From Caenorhabditis remanei (Eukaryota; Nematoda; Chromadorea; Rhabditida; Rhabditidae): DNA of 64,000 nt. This document shows positions 19,701 to 31,676 of this stretch, in pieces. The position numbers were made by a program, and so were the translations under genes. The stretch covers positions 1,054,001 to 1,118,000 of the forward strand of contig NC_071328.1 in the NCBI RefSeq assembly GCF_010183535.1, written 5' to 3'. How positions within the stretch are numbered: the first letter of the stretch is position 1; every line of letters starts with the position of its first letter. The notes beneath the pieces are model-generated. The model was not told the origin of the DNA. It saw only the letters and a program-made list of their open reading frames with translations, and ran no database searches.

Positions 19701-22700
19701 ACTGTCTAAACCTTCTAAAAAAAAACACACCATCTCAATAGAATCATCGGGAATTTCAATAGAAAGTAGTAATAGTGAGAGACGTGTGGCGTTTTCAGCA
19801 GTAAAAATGAGAATGAGAGAAAAAATGATCGCATTTTCTCATTTGCCTAACGAGATGCAGTTGACACGCCTATTTACGCGGTGTTTTTTAAAGAGTAGAA
19901 CATTCGAGAGGGTAAATAACTTTTTTCTTTTATATTCTTGTTTTTCTATTTCTCCTCTCATAAAATTATATATTCAGTGTTTTTTCCTCATCAAAAACCA
20001 CCCATAGCCATGTATTTACGATGTGGTACAATGTCTGGCGCACCTGCGGCGCGTCGACTGGTCGCGGAAAACACCGCGCACCTCTACGCCCTTTGCCACG
20101 TGTTCTCAACAGTGCGCGCGTGGCCGAGTGGTTAAGGAGGTAGACCGGTAGGCGGAGGGTCTGGAGTTCGATTTTTTTCTGGGCTCATTCTTTTTTTTTC
20201 TTTTTTTTCTTTTCTATAATGCACTATTTCGATGTCTGAAACCTTCTTTTCAGTCAATTTTGCCATCTACGTGATTTTCCTGCGTTTAGATTCTTCAGGA
20301 GAGGAGTCCGTGCCCCATCATGTGATTATGATGAGGGACGACATCATAGGGGGAGAAGAGGGAAAAAGTGAAGAATCGAGTAAGTAGGTCAAAAAGGGGT
20401 CTCCAGAGCTTATAGAGGATGTTCCAAATAACACAAAAACATTTTTTATGAAAAAAAAATTTTTTCAGATAATTTTTTTTAAAATAACCTACCTCGAAGT
20501 GGAATGCGATCTTTGATGAATCATGAATCTCGGGCGGCTTGTTTTAAGCATTTTTAAAAGCAATGTGTAGATCAAAAATTTTGCCGATCAAAATTTTCAA
20601 ACTACGCAGAAAAATAAATAGTGAAAGAAACTACTTTCTAGAAGGTACTCCTCCTGCCCATTTAATTCGAATCAAAGTAGGCCACGCCCACTTTTTTCCT
20701 TTCGCGGCTTAATGGATTGGATTCTTCGAAAAACGAAAAGAGGAGAAACGCATGTTATCTGATTGAGAGAGGGAGATGGAAAAGCTCTTCTTTAGGAGCG
20801 GAAACTCGTGAGAGAGATGGAAAAAAAAGAAGAAAATGGAGAGAAAATGTTGTTTTTGTGTATTGTGGTTGGGTTCTCAAAGAGAATATCCAATGGGTTT
20901 TAGTAGAGGATGGATTCAGAATTCTAGAAGAATTCTAGAAGAGGTCACGTCATGTTCTGGAGCTCCAAATAGGGAAAGAGACTTACCACAATACTCGTTA
21001 CAAAAAGCAAAAAATAATGGAATGTCAAAAGAATCGAACCCGCGATGTTTAGATTACTGGCCAGAGTTGTTACCGGGTACACCAAAGGTGCGCCGACCGT
21101 TGCGCGACTCCGAGGGTTGTGATAAAGCGGCGGAGGCGGCAGCCTTATCACAACTCTGTGTTCCGCACCGCCGGCCGCCACTCGTGGTGTACCCGGGAAC
21201 GAGTCCGGCTGGTAATCTGACCATCGGGGGTTCGATTCTTTTGACCTCCCAATATTTTTTGCTTTTTGTAACGAGTATTGTGGTAGGTTTAGTTTTGATT
21301 AAAAGTGGGTTTAAGAGTAGGAAATGAAAAATGAAAAATTTTTAGGCTCAAAAATGGAAAGATTGAACGGAAACCTGGAAGGATTCAATATATTATGATG
21401 TCAAGACAAAAGAAAAACGTCAATTTTCCGTAAAATTGGGGAAAATATAGGAAATTTCCGTTTTCCGTCAATCCAAAATGAAAAATGACATTTTACGGAG
21501 TGGAAGCTCTCTTGCAGTCGTGATCTACGGACCTCACCAAACCAAATTCCCCCGCCCGAAAAAAATCCAATAAAACGCAATTATCCAAATGCACTTTTTT
21601 CTTCTTTCTTTTTCAATTTTCTAAAATGCGCTCTACTGCTAAATCTCTTCTTTTTCCATATCAGGTCATTACTGTGGCATCCATTCCTCTGACTCTAAAA
21701 GTTCAAAGCATTAGATCTATACATAGTCGGGGAGTTTTCGCGCGAATCGGAAGTCGCCGTCGACTTCCGATTCGACTTTTCGCACGAAACATGGCGTTTT
21801 AAAGAAAAAAATCCAACAAAAAATGTGTGACGAGGGGGAAAACTCTAACAAAAAGTGTTCTAAAAGGTTCCAGACATCGAAAAAGTGCATTTCAAAAAAA
21901 GTAAAAAAAAGAATGAGCCCAGAAAAAATCGAACTCCAAACCCTCCACCTACCGGTCTACCTCGTTAACCACTCGGCCACGTGCGCACATTTGAGAACAC
22001 GTGGCAAAGGGCGTAGAGGTGCGCGGTGTTCTCCGCGACCTGTCGACGCGCCGCAGGTGCGCTAGACTCCTTTTTTTTTTAAGTTTTGGGTGGTTTTTGA
22101 TGGTTTCTTTCTATTTTTTCGGGGAATAGGAGTGAATATATGTACAATTTAATAGGGAAACAACAAAAAACCCGGCACAGACAGGGGCTGACGGCGCGCC
22201 AGCGCATGTAAGAAAAACGTAAGTAGTACGGAAAAAAAGAGGGGTTTCTGAATATTTCTTTCAGGAATAAGAAGAAAATAAGAAGAAAATAATTGGAGAG
22301 AACGTCACAAAACAAACATTGAGGGGGCAGAAGCTCTCCAGAAGTTGTGTATGTATGTGTGTGTGTCTAATATCTCCCAAGAGACATTTTTCGAATCGAT
22401 CTAAGGAGAGAAAAGAGTGAAAATGAAAACGAGAAGACAAAATGTTTGTGTTTTTTTTGCGCTTTTCCGGAGGGGCTTGTGAAACACAAAAAGCAAAAAA
22501 AAATTTTTTTGCGTTTTTGCTCCCCGAGCTCCCCCCATGCTCACGGAGCACAAATCTCTTGCATTCGAAATTTGAGAGGGGTTGTGCCTGCCTAGGGGGG
22601 CACTGAGCACCCCCCTTTTCAAGTTACTTACTTCTGGAGGGGGGACAACTTTTTCTGTTGTTGGGGTCTGGGTATAAGGGGGTGTGGTGACATTGGATAT

Positions 22701-25700
22701 TTAGGTAGTTTTATGTTGGAGGTGTTGGAGAAAAAAAGGGGGAAAACTTTTTACTAGGTAGAACTTAAAAACACGTAAGGTGTTCTAGTTTAAGGTTTTT
22801 TTAAAGATAAAATTTTTCAAATTTTGTTCAAAAAAATTGTTTAGGGTGTGTCTCTAGGGTTTTCAGGGATCTTGGGAAGGTGTGGCCTAGAAAACCAAAT
22901 ATTGGGAAAACTAGTCCTCGATAAACTTTTTGTAAAAAGTCCTCACCATTTCTCTATTTGCAAAAATCATCTTCGAATTTGCCTCCAATTTTCAGAGACT
23001 ACAGTTTTAGTAGTCTGTAGAGTATATTTTGAAATATAAATGGTAAAATGTACCAAAAATAGTTTGAGAAAAGTTTCGAAAAAAAAACTTTTTTCAAATA
23101 CTCTGAAAATTCCCGCCAATTTAGGCTAGAAAATGTAACAATTTAGGTAAAACTTCGAACTACCGTAACCCAGATGGATTCCACAGGTGAATCGCGACTT
23201 ATGGGGCTGGGTACAACTTATCATGCGAATAATTAATGATTTATTCGTAAGTGAGGTATAAATCACAAATAATTCGTGAATTATACTCAAGTTCATGTAT
23301 AATAGGTGAGTCGCGAACTGATTTTCGCCACTCTTCTTTAGTTCATCTATTGTAGACAAGCCATTCGCGACTTTCCAAATGTACGTCTAATGGGTACAAA
23401 TTATACGTAAGTGACAAATAATACGTAAGTCGCGATTCACCTGTGTCTGTCGAAATTTTGTGAAAATTATATTTTTGGATTCAGGTCGTTAAGGTATGCG
23501 CCTGAAAACGTGAAAACGCCAAATCTTGTCTAAAATCATGACAAAAATTGATATGAATAAGAGAATAGATCAGTTTAGACAACTAGATGACCATATGCAG
23601 ACAAACAATATTGTGTTCTTCCGTATTTTTCGGAAAATCACGGTCCCTCATAACAGGAAATTAAAAGAGTATCGAAAAAGTACGGGGGGAAATGAATATA
23701 TCAGAAGATTAAATGACTCTAGGTGGGCGCCGTCATAGTCATGGCTTGAATATCCGGTCATATTTTTTGGAAATTTCTAGAATCTCGGTTTGTCTAGAAC
23801 GGGAAGATTTTGATGTAGGTGAAGAGTATTTGATATTTTACTCAACTATTTAAATATACAGTATGTCAGACATTATTATTGTTTGTAACGATTTTAGGCA
23901 TTTAAAAATCCCCCTTTCTTCCAAAAACTTAAATGAAAAAAAAATGTTCACCGGGTTTTTACCGTCCGGTTTTAAAAAGTCCAGCGGCTATCTAACGATT
24001 CTAGATCCCCTTTCTATGTAAAAAGTCTAAAAGAGCATTCCAAAAGTTTTCAAAAATTGTGTTCATATCAGTTTACACACAGTCATTTAAAGAATAGGAA
24101 GCTTCGAAAAAGTTCAGTGAACTTCCGAATCTTCTAGAGTTACACTTGAGCATACATTCCGCCTTGATTTTGATCTACGATTATATAAGGAGGACTAGTT
24201 TTGGGTTTCTAGGTCACGCATGGGGTTTTTAGGTCATTAGAGGGAGATGTCGACCATTTTAGGCAACACAGTTAAAAAACTTATGAATTTTCAAGTTTTG
24301 AGTTTTTAAGGCTCAATTGCATTTTCTAGGCCATCACATTATTTTTTTATTTTTAAATTTTGTAAAAAAATTTTTTTAAGTTTTTTCAGAACAAAACTGC
24401 AAAATAGCCTAGTTTCGTAAGTTTAGGCCACCAGCTTATTTTTCCACGTAATTTTTAATTTTTCTCCGTAGAGCGCATTTACATAGTCTCAAACTTCTTG
24501 CTAAACAGAAAAAGCGGGTGAGTCACCGTGTTCTCAGGGGTACCTCGTGATTATGGGAAATTTTGAAAAAAACGTTTGCGTGGGTTTATATATTTAGACT
24601 GGAATGAGTATTAGGCTATGTGAATTTCAGATTTAGGGAAAAAATCTGAAAATTTTTCGAATTTTTTTTTAAATTTTTAAAAATACTTACGTATGTACGT
24701 ACCTATAAGCTTGCGTATAAACTAGTTTGATTTTGAGACAATGTGAATTTCAGATTTAGGGGAAATATTAAAATTTTCAAAAACAATTTTTTTTGAATAT
24801 TTTTTTCAAAATTTTTTTTTTCAGATTTTTAATTTTAAGTAATTTTTAATCAAAATACATACCTATTCTGCGGTGACGGCGATGATAAGAAGGATAACAT
24901 GTTGGAGACAAGTTGACGAGCTGCTGACGGCATTTTTGACAGCGATGGCATCGAGCAGCGCCTGCAAAAAATTAAAAATTTAAAAATGCTTAAAAATAAT
25001 ATTTTTTGGGCCCAACAAAAGTAATTTTTAATTTTTTTGTGAAAATAAAAGATATGTTTCATCTTTTGCACTTCATTCTGGGAATTTTCAAGTTTTCCCT
25101 TTTTACGCCATCAGGAATGGAAGGGTGGACAACAGACGGGTTGTGTGTGTCGGAATAGAAAATGAGTGGAGCCGGAGCACTTTTCGAATGAAAACCGCGT
25201 GGGAATATTTTATGGATACCCTACATACTCATGTCTCATATACTCAGAAATTCCAGAAAAAAGTTTTTTTTTGGAAAAACTTGGCATTTTTCTATTTTGC
25301 GAAAAATTTACTTTTTTTTAAATCTTGGCATCATAATATATTCAGTTCTACCAGGTTTTTGATGCCGGTTTTCTCATTTTTACGTGTAAAAATATTCAAA
25401 ATTTCAATTTCCCACCTTTAAACCCACTTTAAACCCCAACTAGACCCACCACAATACTCGTTACAAAAAGCAAAAAATAATGGCGAGCAGGAAAAATCGA
25501 ACCCTCGATGGTCAGATTAGTGGCCAGAGTTGTTCCCGGGTACACCAAAGGTGCGTCGGCCCGGCCGCGACTCTGAGAGCTGTGATAAAGCGGCGGCGGC
25601 GGCAGCTTTATCACCACCTCAGGAGTCGCGCCGCCGGCCGACACTCGTGGTGTACCCGGTAACAACTCTGGCCAGTAATCTGACCATCGGGGGTTCGATT

Positions 25701-28700
25701 TTTTCTGCTCGCCATTATTTTTTGCATTTTTCGACAGTCATGGGGGTATACTTAATTTAGATTTTAGATGAGTTTAATAGAGTTTTTCAAGTTTTTCAAA
25801 TAATTTTTTTAAACTTCAAAAAAAAGTTGGAGTTGTTCTTTGTCATAAACTTGCCATATTTTAGAATGTGTCAAATATATATATACTTTAGACTATAATA
25901 AATGGAAAATTGAAGGCAATTAGGTGGATGATTTTTTGGTTTTTTAGCGTTAGACGGCCTAGAATTTTTTTAATGGCCTAGAATTTCTAGCGGTGGCCTA
26001 GTTTTCATAAATCAATAGTTTTGCTCAAAAAAACTTTAAAATTGACGAGTTCAGCCTGCCCCCGCGGCTGCAGGCTGACCTTCCTTGGTATAACATTTTC
26101 CCACCCTGATTTGACCTACTCAAATTTAAAATTTTCAGACAAAACTTATATAACTGGAAAGCTCAAAACATGAGGATTCTGAATTTACAATCAAAATTAA
26201 TCTAGCATCAATACCAATGGAGTTATGACACTTTGAAAAAAACCGGATTTTTGTACCAATTTTGCACAAAAGTCAATTTTTTAAAGTTCTCACGAAAAGT
26301 AAAAAGTTGACTAACTAGACTCTTAGTTTCCCAGTTAAAACAAATATAAAATTGTCGGGGAAAAAATTTAATTTACGCCGACACATATAATGGTGTCCTG
26401 CAGAGTCAGAAAATGACGTAATTGTTGTTTTTTTCGAAAAAAAAGTGGAATTGGAAGTGGTATTTAGAAAACGGGAGAAGTCAAGTAGCTTAGTTAATGG
26501 TGGGGGTCCGAAAGGGGGTTAATATAAGTTTATGCATATGGAAATAGAAACGGAAATAATTATTACTTAGTCGGTCATGAATGAGTCAGGAGAGGCTAAG
26601 GATAGCGATGGGAGGCCAGGAAACGGAAAATTTGAAAAAAAAACTTGATGGCCCAGGGAAAACGTAAGGCCATCATCATATCAGGGGTTTGGCAGATAAA
26701 GATACTGACAAGAACGTGAACTGCTACTGCAGCTACAGTACTGCTCAAAAGTATATTAAGTTTTGCTTTTTCAGTTGAAAACGCCAAACTTTGAGATTGT
26801 GTCATGGTAATACTTATTGTCCCATCAAATAGATTTTAATGGATCGTACAGATCAAATGTAGAGCTCCATTTTTGTAGTTGACAACTTTTTTGTACGGAC
26901 ACTCCCTAGAGAGTTACATCGTCGAAGAAATTTATCCCTTAAATCGATCAATTTCTGTGCAATTTTGAGCTGTCCTCTTAAAATGACCGTAACTCTCCAG
27001 GGAGTGTCCGTACAAAAAAGATGTCAACTAGAAAAATGGAGCTCTACCTTTGGTCTGTATGGTCCATTAAAATCTACTTGATGGGACAATAAGTATTACC
27101 ATGACACACTCTCAAAGTTGGGAAATTTCAACTGAAAACGACCGAATTGTATATTTTACTGCACGGTACTGTAGGTGTGAGATTTTGAAAAGTGATGGTT
27201 TATCTTGAATCGAAAAACCTATGTCGTAAGCGTCCTAGAGCTCAAAATCGCTAATCTGAGCAGCAATTTTTTGTCGCCTATTTTTTAGAGGTGTTCTATT
27301 CACAGCCAGCCACTCCTATTTTTTTATAGCTGCTTTGTGTTATATTTTTTGTGTGTTTTTGTTCTATTTCTTCATCTTCTCGACAATTAGGATTCTTGTT
27401 GTTTTTGGAGATGAGAATTGAGAAAAAAGAAGAGGCGATAAAAACAGAGAACGAGATCTATGCATTGAAGAAAGCCAAATTTGGAGAACCCAGCACGTAG
27501 TCTTATTTTGTCTAAAATAGTTCAAATTTATATTTTTCTGGTAGATCACAACTAGATCTTCATTTTTGTAGTTGACAACTTTTCTCTATCTCTTCACCCT
27601 GTCGAGTTATGCGCCTTTAAAGATTGGGAAGCGAGAGAGCGTGGGAAACGAGGAGGGCGTCTCGCTTCTCTGCGCCTCTCTCCCTCTCTCCGCGCGCCGA
27701 ATCTGAAATTAGGCTATCTTTAAAGGCCCATATCTCAAAAGCGTGAAAAGCTATCAAAAAGTTGTCAACTACAAAAATGAAGCCCATTTTTTGGTCTATC
27801 AGAAAAATGTAGATTCAAAAAAATTTGTCTGAAACTGTGTCCGTGACGGGATCTTAAAGTTTGTCATTTTTTTGAAAAATGTTTAAAAACATTTTGTTTC
27901 AGTCCCCCTTACTCCTATTAGCACAAAGAGTCCAAAATTAAATTTATATTCAAATTTCCACCAAGACCGGAAGAAACTCGAAATGAGAGAGGGGGATGAC
28001 GAATCGGATTTCAAACACTCCCCCACTTTATAGTCGATCATTTATTTCTTGTTTCACTCGGAGCAAAAGAGAGAATTGAGCACAAAGAGTGGGAGAGAGA
28101 GGACAATCAAATTGCCATAATTATGAAGATGCTCTGGAGGGGGGAGAGAAAGGGGGCGGAGCCAAAGAGACAGGGGGGACAAGAGGAAATGGATCTTTGG
28201 GTTAAAGTGGAAAAAGTGTTGTTTTTGGTTTTTTGTGAAGTGCGCTCTATTGAGAATGTCCAAGATAAGGTGGCCTAACTTTAGGTGGCCTAAAATTGTT
28301 TTGATGGCCTAGGGGGCTAGTGACAAAATTTAAAAACTTTACGACTGCTTTAAAAATTGGAGTGATTAAACTTTTGCAAATTAATTTTTTTAAATAAATT
28401 TTTTCATTTAAGATGCGTCACGGCTTGCGTAGCGGTTAAACATTTTTTTTGAATTTTACGTGTTTTGGCTTTGGTAAAGGTGCTACTTTCAAAATTTGAG
28501 GGCTCTTGGACTACTTTTTGAGTTTTTTGAGCATTCTTAGTTTTTTGGCGGGAAAATTAGATTTGACCTTAAAAATACTTGTTTAAAGGCTACAAGGTCA
28601 TAAAAAAATGAAAGTATACTAGGTGTCATAAATTAAAAAAAAAGGTGACCAAAATTTTTTGACCAAAACATTTTTTGGCCATTTTTTCCATTATTAGAAA

Positions 28701-30953
28701 AAAATTGTGTCATGTTTTATCACTTTTATAAACTTTACATATCCTGCTTAAGCCACTGTAAAAATTTCAGACCTTTGCGACAAATTAGAAAAAAAACTTA
28801 GAGCGACTTGAATTTTTATGCATTTTTCGACCGCGTGGCGCGGTCGCGTAGCGTTTTTTGGAGGAAGGACTCAAGCTATCAAGAAATTAACACCCAAAAG
28901 TCATAAATAATAAAACATAAGTGTACCCATGAAAAATTCGGTGCACCTAATTTTTGAAAAGTTCCAAAAATTTTTTGAAATTTTTTTTCCATTAAAAGAA
29001 AATTTTTTCCATTAAAAGAACATTCTGGTCTACGTTTCCTTTAGCATTTTCTAATCTCTAATCCCTAAATCTGCAATTTTCAAAGATTCCAGAAGATTCT
29101 CCAAAAGAGCACCACCTCTATACCCTAAACCCTAAAAACAAAGCTCAAAATCCAATTTCGTTAGATTTTTGATGTTTTGGATGGAAAAATGACGGAAAAA
29201 ATGCAAAAATTTAGTGGCGCCCATCTTTTAAAAGTCGTCTTCTTGTTTCTTTTATGTGTACACTTTATGTGTCTCCCAGAAAAAAAAAGAGCGCCAAAAA
29301 TTTTTTTTTCAAAAAACTTTTTCTTCGCTCTCTCAAAGTTAAAAGTGCGTTGAAGCGGAGCGGCAGCGCAAAGTTGATTCAATTGGATATTCTGGCGGGC
29401 GGGGAGGAGAAGCCAATTGACGTGGATAGAGATTCAGAATTCAGAAGACGTTAGAGGAAGCGTTGGTGCCAAAAATCCAGTAAAAATGAGGAAAATCGCG
29501 TAAAAATGACGGAAAATGGGCGGATTGTCCCCTGGGATACCCAGAAGTGTATGATTTGGACGATAGATAGAAGAATGGGTAGAAATACGGAAATAGTATA
29601 AAAATTGGCCTGTTTTGGACCTTGAGCTACCCCACCTTGGCGTTATGTAAGTGAGACGCGTCGCGACCGCTCCGCGTAGGTAAAACTGATTTTCAAATAA
29701 TTTTTCGGATAGCCAGGACTTAATCAGTCACTTGGCAAAATTTCAAGTTTCTACGGTTACTTTGAGCAAAATTACAGCAACTTTAAATTTCACCTTAAAT
29801 TTTTTTCGCTTGCGTCGCGGTCGCGTAGCGGTTCTGGGGCGAAAATTTGATCTACAACGTATTTAACGTTAAAATGATACGAATATCATGAAAATAACGA
29901 TTTTAAGGAAAAAAATATTTTTGCGTTTTCAGTCCAAAAATTTTTTTTACCACCCTGGTAAGTTTTTTTCAGATTCCTGCGAACCTCTGAGATATTTGAT
30001 CTGATAGTAAGAATTTATTTTTTCACCTGTTTTCCCATTAGCCCACGTGGACAAGGCCTTAAAAAATTTTTGACCAAAAAAAAATTTTCCCAAAAATTTT
30101 CCAAAAAAAAATACTAAAAAACTAAAGAACGAGTAGTAAAATAAACAAGTGAGTGTTGCAAAGAGAGTACTAATATCGGTTATTATTACTTATTTCCCCC
30201 ATTTTTCCCGGATTTTTCCTACTCGGAGACTAAAATCTGCACGCAATTCTTCAAACATCTGGTAGCCCTTCGAGAAAAAAAATTTCGCAAAAAAAAAGTG
30301 CTCCACTCTTCTCTTCCGCTTCTTTTAGAATTCGTTCCGGTGAGGAGGTTATGTTGTTCAAAGTTCTGGTTCTAAGGAAAATGAAAAACAAGAGAGAGAA
30401 AACAGGGAAAATGTGATTAACCTAATTCCATTGCAGGCAAACACTTGTTTTTCAGGTTTTCAGATGTCTATTCTGGAAAATTAACATACCACCGTACTTG
30501 TTAAAAAATGCAAAAAATAATGGCGGTGTGGAGGAATTGAACCCCGGTCGGTTTTTTGGTGGCCTGACTTCTTACCAGGTACACCATGAGTGGCGGTCGG
30601 CGGCGCGATTCCAAAGGTTGTGATAAGGCTGGCGGTGGCGGCAGCAGCGCACGGAACGGGTGAGACTTATCACCACCTTGGGATTCGCCGCGCCGGCCGC
30701 CACTCGTGGTGTACCCGGTAAGGAGTCTGGCCAGTAATCTGAGCATCGGGGGTTCGATTCTTTTGCCCTCCAATTATTTTTTGCTTTTTGTAACGATCAT
30801 GAGGGTATACTTATTATTGATTTTAAATGGATTTTAAACAGTTTTAAACACTTACATCATCTCAACTCCATTCGTAAATTGGTCAAAAACGAACGCCGCG
30901 TGGATAGAGGGTCCCGGTTCTTGAGGGTCACCGGACACCTTTTCTGGGTTCAT
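16718..30953 (-). CDS. glb-18: Globin-domain protein, glb family
   Basis: Minus-strand exons are 30856-30953 (ATG), 24863-24961, 19337-19451, 19219-19269, 18734-18919, 17872-18000 and 16718-16894 (TGA). Every junction has GT-AG borders and all phases fit, giving 284 residues. Residues 1 to about 115 are a Ser/Asn/Lys-rich extension. The globin fold follows: helix A at ELLRRTWS (122 on), CD region KQLFPFISKY with Phe at 157/159, helix E SQALKFVQTLAQVV with Gln177 at the distal E7 position, and MVGQKHCKF with His209 as the likely proximal heme ligand (F8). A C-terminal tail follows the H helix. Gln at E7 is common in nematode globins. C. elegans has over 30 glb genes, thought to act in oxygen or redox sensing, mainly in neurons. 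The glb-18 name rests on linkage with gpb-2 and the H-protein gene, not on a comparison. Two introns of 5.4 and 5.9 kb carry much of the repeat load. Confidence 0.88.
16970..17845. repeat. Foldback repeats in a globin intron
   Basis: A variant of the ggccgag/ctaggcc family, here 'ggtggcctaactttttc...tttctaggccac' and 'ggccgaactttttcaaatt'. There are about eight units between globin exons 16718-16894 and 17872-18000. One ~150-bp composite (16975-17090) recurs at 17530-17640. Confidence 0.75.
18096..18660. mobile_element. Palindromic GACATGTCCCC element plus an adjoining half copy
   Basis: Left end 'caactttgacatgtccc' at 18098, right end 'accaaggggacatg' near 18475. The arms mirror each other through 'tagttgacaactttttgata' and 'gagatatgcgcctttaaaga'. 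The loop carries GA-rich sequence ('ggaggagacgcagagaag'). A further right arm at 18510-18656 repeats the motif. Located inside a globin intron. Confidence 0.75.
18975..19130 (+). repeat. tRNA(Leu/Ser)-like SINE-type repeat, copy 1
   Basis: A GC-rich leader ('gcgcgtcgacaaggtgcgga', 'caccgcgcacctctacgccc') is followed by a tRNA-like body with an A box TGGCAGAGTGG at 19064-19074 and a B box GGTTCGAGTTT at 19108-19118. Other copies are at 20036-20200 (+) and 21905-22068 (-). The body cannot fold into a clean functional tRNA by eye. It sits in a globin intron. Confidence 0.6.
20036..20200 (+). repeat. tRNA(Leu/Ser)-like SINE-type repeat, copy 2
   Basis: The leader has 'cacctgcggcgcgtcgac' and 'caccgcgcacctctacgccc'. 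The body has A box TGGCCGAGTGG at 20121-20131 and B box GAGTTCGATTT at 20164-20174, followed by T-rich sequence that would terminate RNA polymerase III. It is preceded by 'tcaaaaaccacccatagcca', which has a counterpart near copy 3. Confidence 0.6.
20983..21287. mobile_element. Palindromic element with tRNA-like arms, copy A
   Basis: The outer arms 'accacaatactcgttacaaa' and 'ttgtaacgagtattgtggt' are inverted. Inside each comes a B-box-like GGTTCGATTC (on the minus strand at the left, the plus strand at the right), then an A-box-like TGGTGTACCCGG, then a GC-rich centre with 'ttgtgataaagcggcgg' and its complement. Both tRNA-like units would read outward from the centre. It lies in a globin intron. 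Confidence 0.7.
21743..21774. other. Perfect 14-bp stem hairpin
   Basis: CGAATCGGAAGTCG, a 4-nt loop CCGT, then the exact complement CGACTTCCGATTCG. It is much more GC-rich than its surroundings. The flanks are weakly complementary too ('ttttcgcg' / 'cttttcgc'). It is inside a globin intron and could be a small-RNA precursor or the core of a small repeat. Confidence 0.6.
21905..22068 (-). repeat. tRNA(Leu/Ser)-like SINE-type repeat, copy 3
   Basis: Reverse orientation of the copies at 18975 and 20036. On the minus strand the A box is TGGCCGAGTGG and the B box GAGTTCGATTT, and the leader includes 'gcgcggtgttctccgcgacc' on the plus strand. It is closer to copy 2 than to copy 1. Confidence 0.6.
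23170..23450. mobile_element. Palindromic element with CACAGGTGAATCGCGACTTA arms
   Basis: 'cacaggtgaatcgcgactta' near 23183 is the exact complement of 'taagtcgcgattcacctgtg' ending near 23445. Between them 'gggtacaa', 'aattcgtgaatta' and 'ggtgagtcgcgaa' recur in both orientations, so smaller palindromes sit inside the larger one. It lies in a globin intron. Confidence 0.7.
25441..25745. mobile_element. Palindromic element with tRNA-like arms, copy B
   Basis: Same structure as copy A at 20983. The left outer arm has 'accacaatactcgttacaaa'; the inner boxes GGTTCGATTT and TGGTGTACCCGG are on the right arm with complements on the left. The right outer end differs ('tttttcgacagtcatggggg'), suggesting a subfamily or arm divergence. 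Located in the 5.9-kb globin intron. Confidence 0.7.
26770..27140. mobile_element. Palindromic element with 'gtcatggtaatacttattgt' arms
   Basis: The arms 26775-26935 and 26985-27135 are complementary over roughly 150 bp, including 'gtcatggtaatacttattgt', 'gagctccatttttgtagttg' and 'gtacggacactccct'. The inner part resembles the GACATGTCCCC family ('tagttgacaactttttt'), but the ends differ. It lies in the 5.9-kb globin intron. Confidence 0.75.
27528..27855. mobile_element. GACATGTCCCC-family palindrome without the outer ends
   Basis: Arms run from 'aaatttatatttttctggta' to 'tctatcagaaaaatgtagat', with the usual 'gttgacaacttttc' and 'atatctcaaaagcgtgaaaa' segments. The GA/CT-rich loop ('cttctctgcgcctctctccc') is present. 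The terminal GACATGTCCCC is missing on both sides. Confidence 0.65.
28330..30160. other. A/T-rich globin intron stretch with CGCGGTCGCGTAGCG motifs
   Basis: Mostly A/T-rich sequence with no exon. The motif 'gcgtcgcggtcgcgtagcgg' or a fragment of it recurs near 28410, 28845, 29650 and 29815, in both orientations. This looks like relics of a degraded repeat family. The open frames around 29161-29454 have no family features. Confidence 0.4.
30483..30811. mobile_element. Palindromic element with tRNA-like arms, copy C
   Basis: It begins 'acataccaccgtacttgtta' and ends 'gtaacgatcatgagggtata'. The right half carries TGGTGTACCCGG and GGTTCGATTCT. It shares about 40 bp of upstream flank ('gatgtctattctggaaaatt') with copy D at 33012, so the two belong to one subfamily or one was copied with its flank. 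It is 45 bp from the first globin exon, within the intron. Confidence 0.7.
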
Positions 30954-31189
30954 GTTTTCTAGGGAATAAATAAAATCGAAACTTTTTCTTCTGCTAGGCT
31001 AGGTAAGCGTAGCAAAGGGGGATCCAAAATTGAATTGGTCGCGTGTGTCCCTGCTCCGTGTGTTGTATAGAAAAAAGAGAGAAAGCGAAGAAAAAAGAAG
31101 CATTCTCTCAATGCCCCAGAAGGCCCGAAGCTCCGCCCCCAGCTCCCCCCTCTTCTAAATGCCCGGAATTAGAAATAGTTGACAGAATA

Positions 31190-31230
31190 GAGAGGGGGAC
31201 CTCTATTTATATATAGTAGAGGGAAAAGAG
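31190..31230 (-). promoter_or_regulatory. TATA-like box upstream of the globin gene
   Basis: On the minus strand the sequence contains TATATATAAATAG within a short palindrome (CCTCTA...TAGAGG), about 250 bp upstream of the globin start codon at 30953. The surroundings are GA-rich. This is a plausible promoter element, but nothing beyond position and composition supports it. Confidence 0.25.
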
Positions 31231-31239
31231 GATGCCGAG

Positions 31240-31676
31240 CGTAATTGGATTTGGTGGTAGAGGAAATTTTGGGTTTGGGATTCTAGGCCAGCTTGCATAA
31301 GGTTGAAAATTTTTAAGCCAAATTTTTTTTTTGAAATTTTTCTTTTTCATGAGATCACAGACATCACTCTGAACATTTGAACATTTTTTATTAGAGAATA
31401 TACGGACTAGGATATTTCTAGGCCACTAAAAATATATATGGTCAAATCTTAAATTTTTACCGTGAAAACTTTTTTTAAGCCAAAAATTTTTTTTTCGAAA
31501 TTTTTCTTTTTTATGAGATCACAGACATCACCATTCTGAGCATTTTGTATGTCTGCTTTTTGCAATGTCAAGACTAAAAAATTGTTGCATGTCTGCAAAT
31601 TAATCCCCTTGTGCTCATCCTCTTCTAACGGTGACAAAGATCAGTTTTTTTTGTAATTTTAGGATTTCAAGCAATC
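31240..31676. other. Upstream region of the globin gene
   Basis: Contains a duplicated segment: 'gaaatttttctttttcatga' plus 'gatcacagacatcac' at about 31330-31375 recurs at 31495-31540. Single 'ttctaggccac' motifs are present. I see no exon. Confidence 0.4.
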
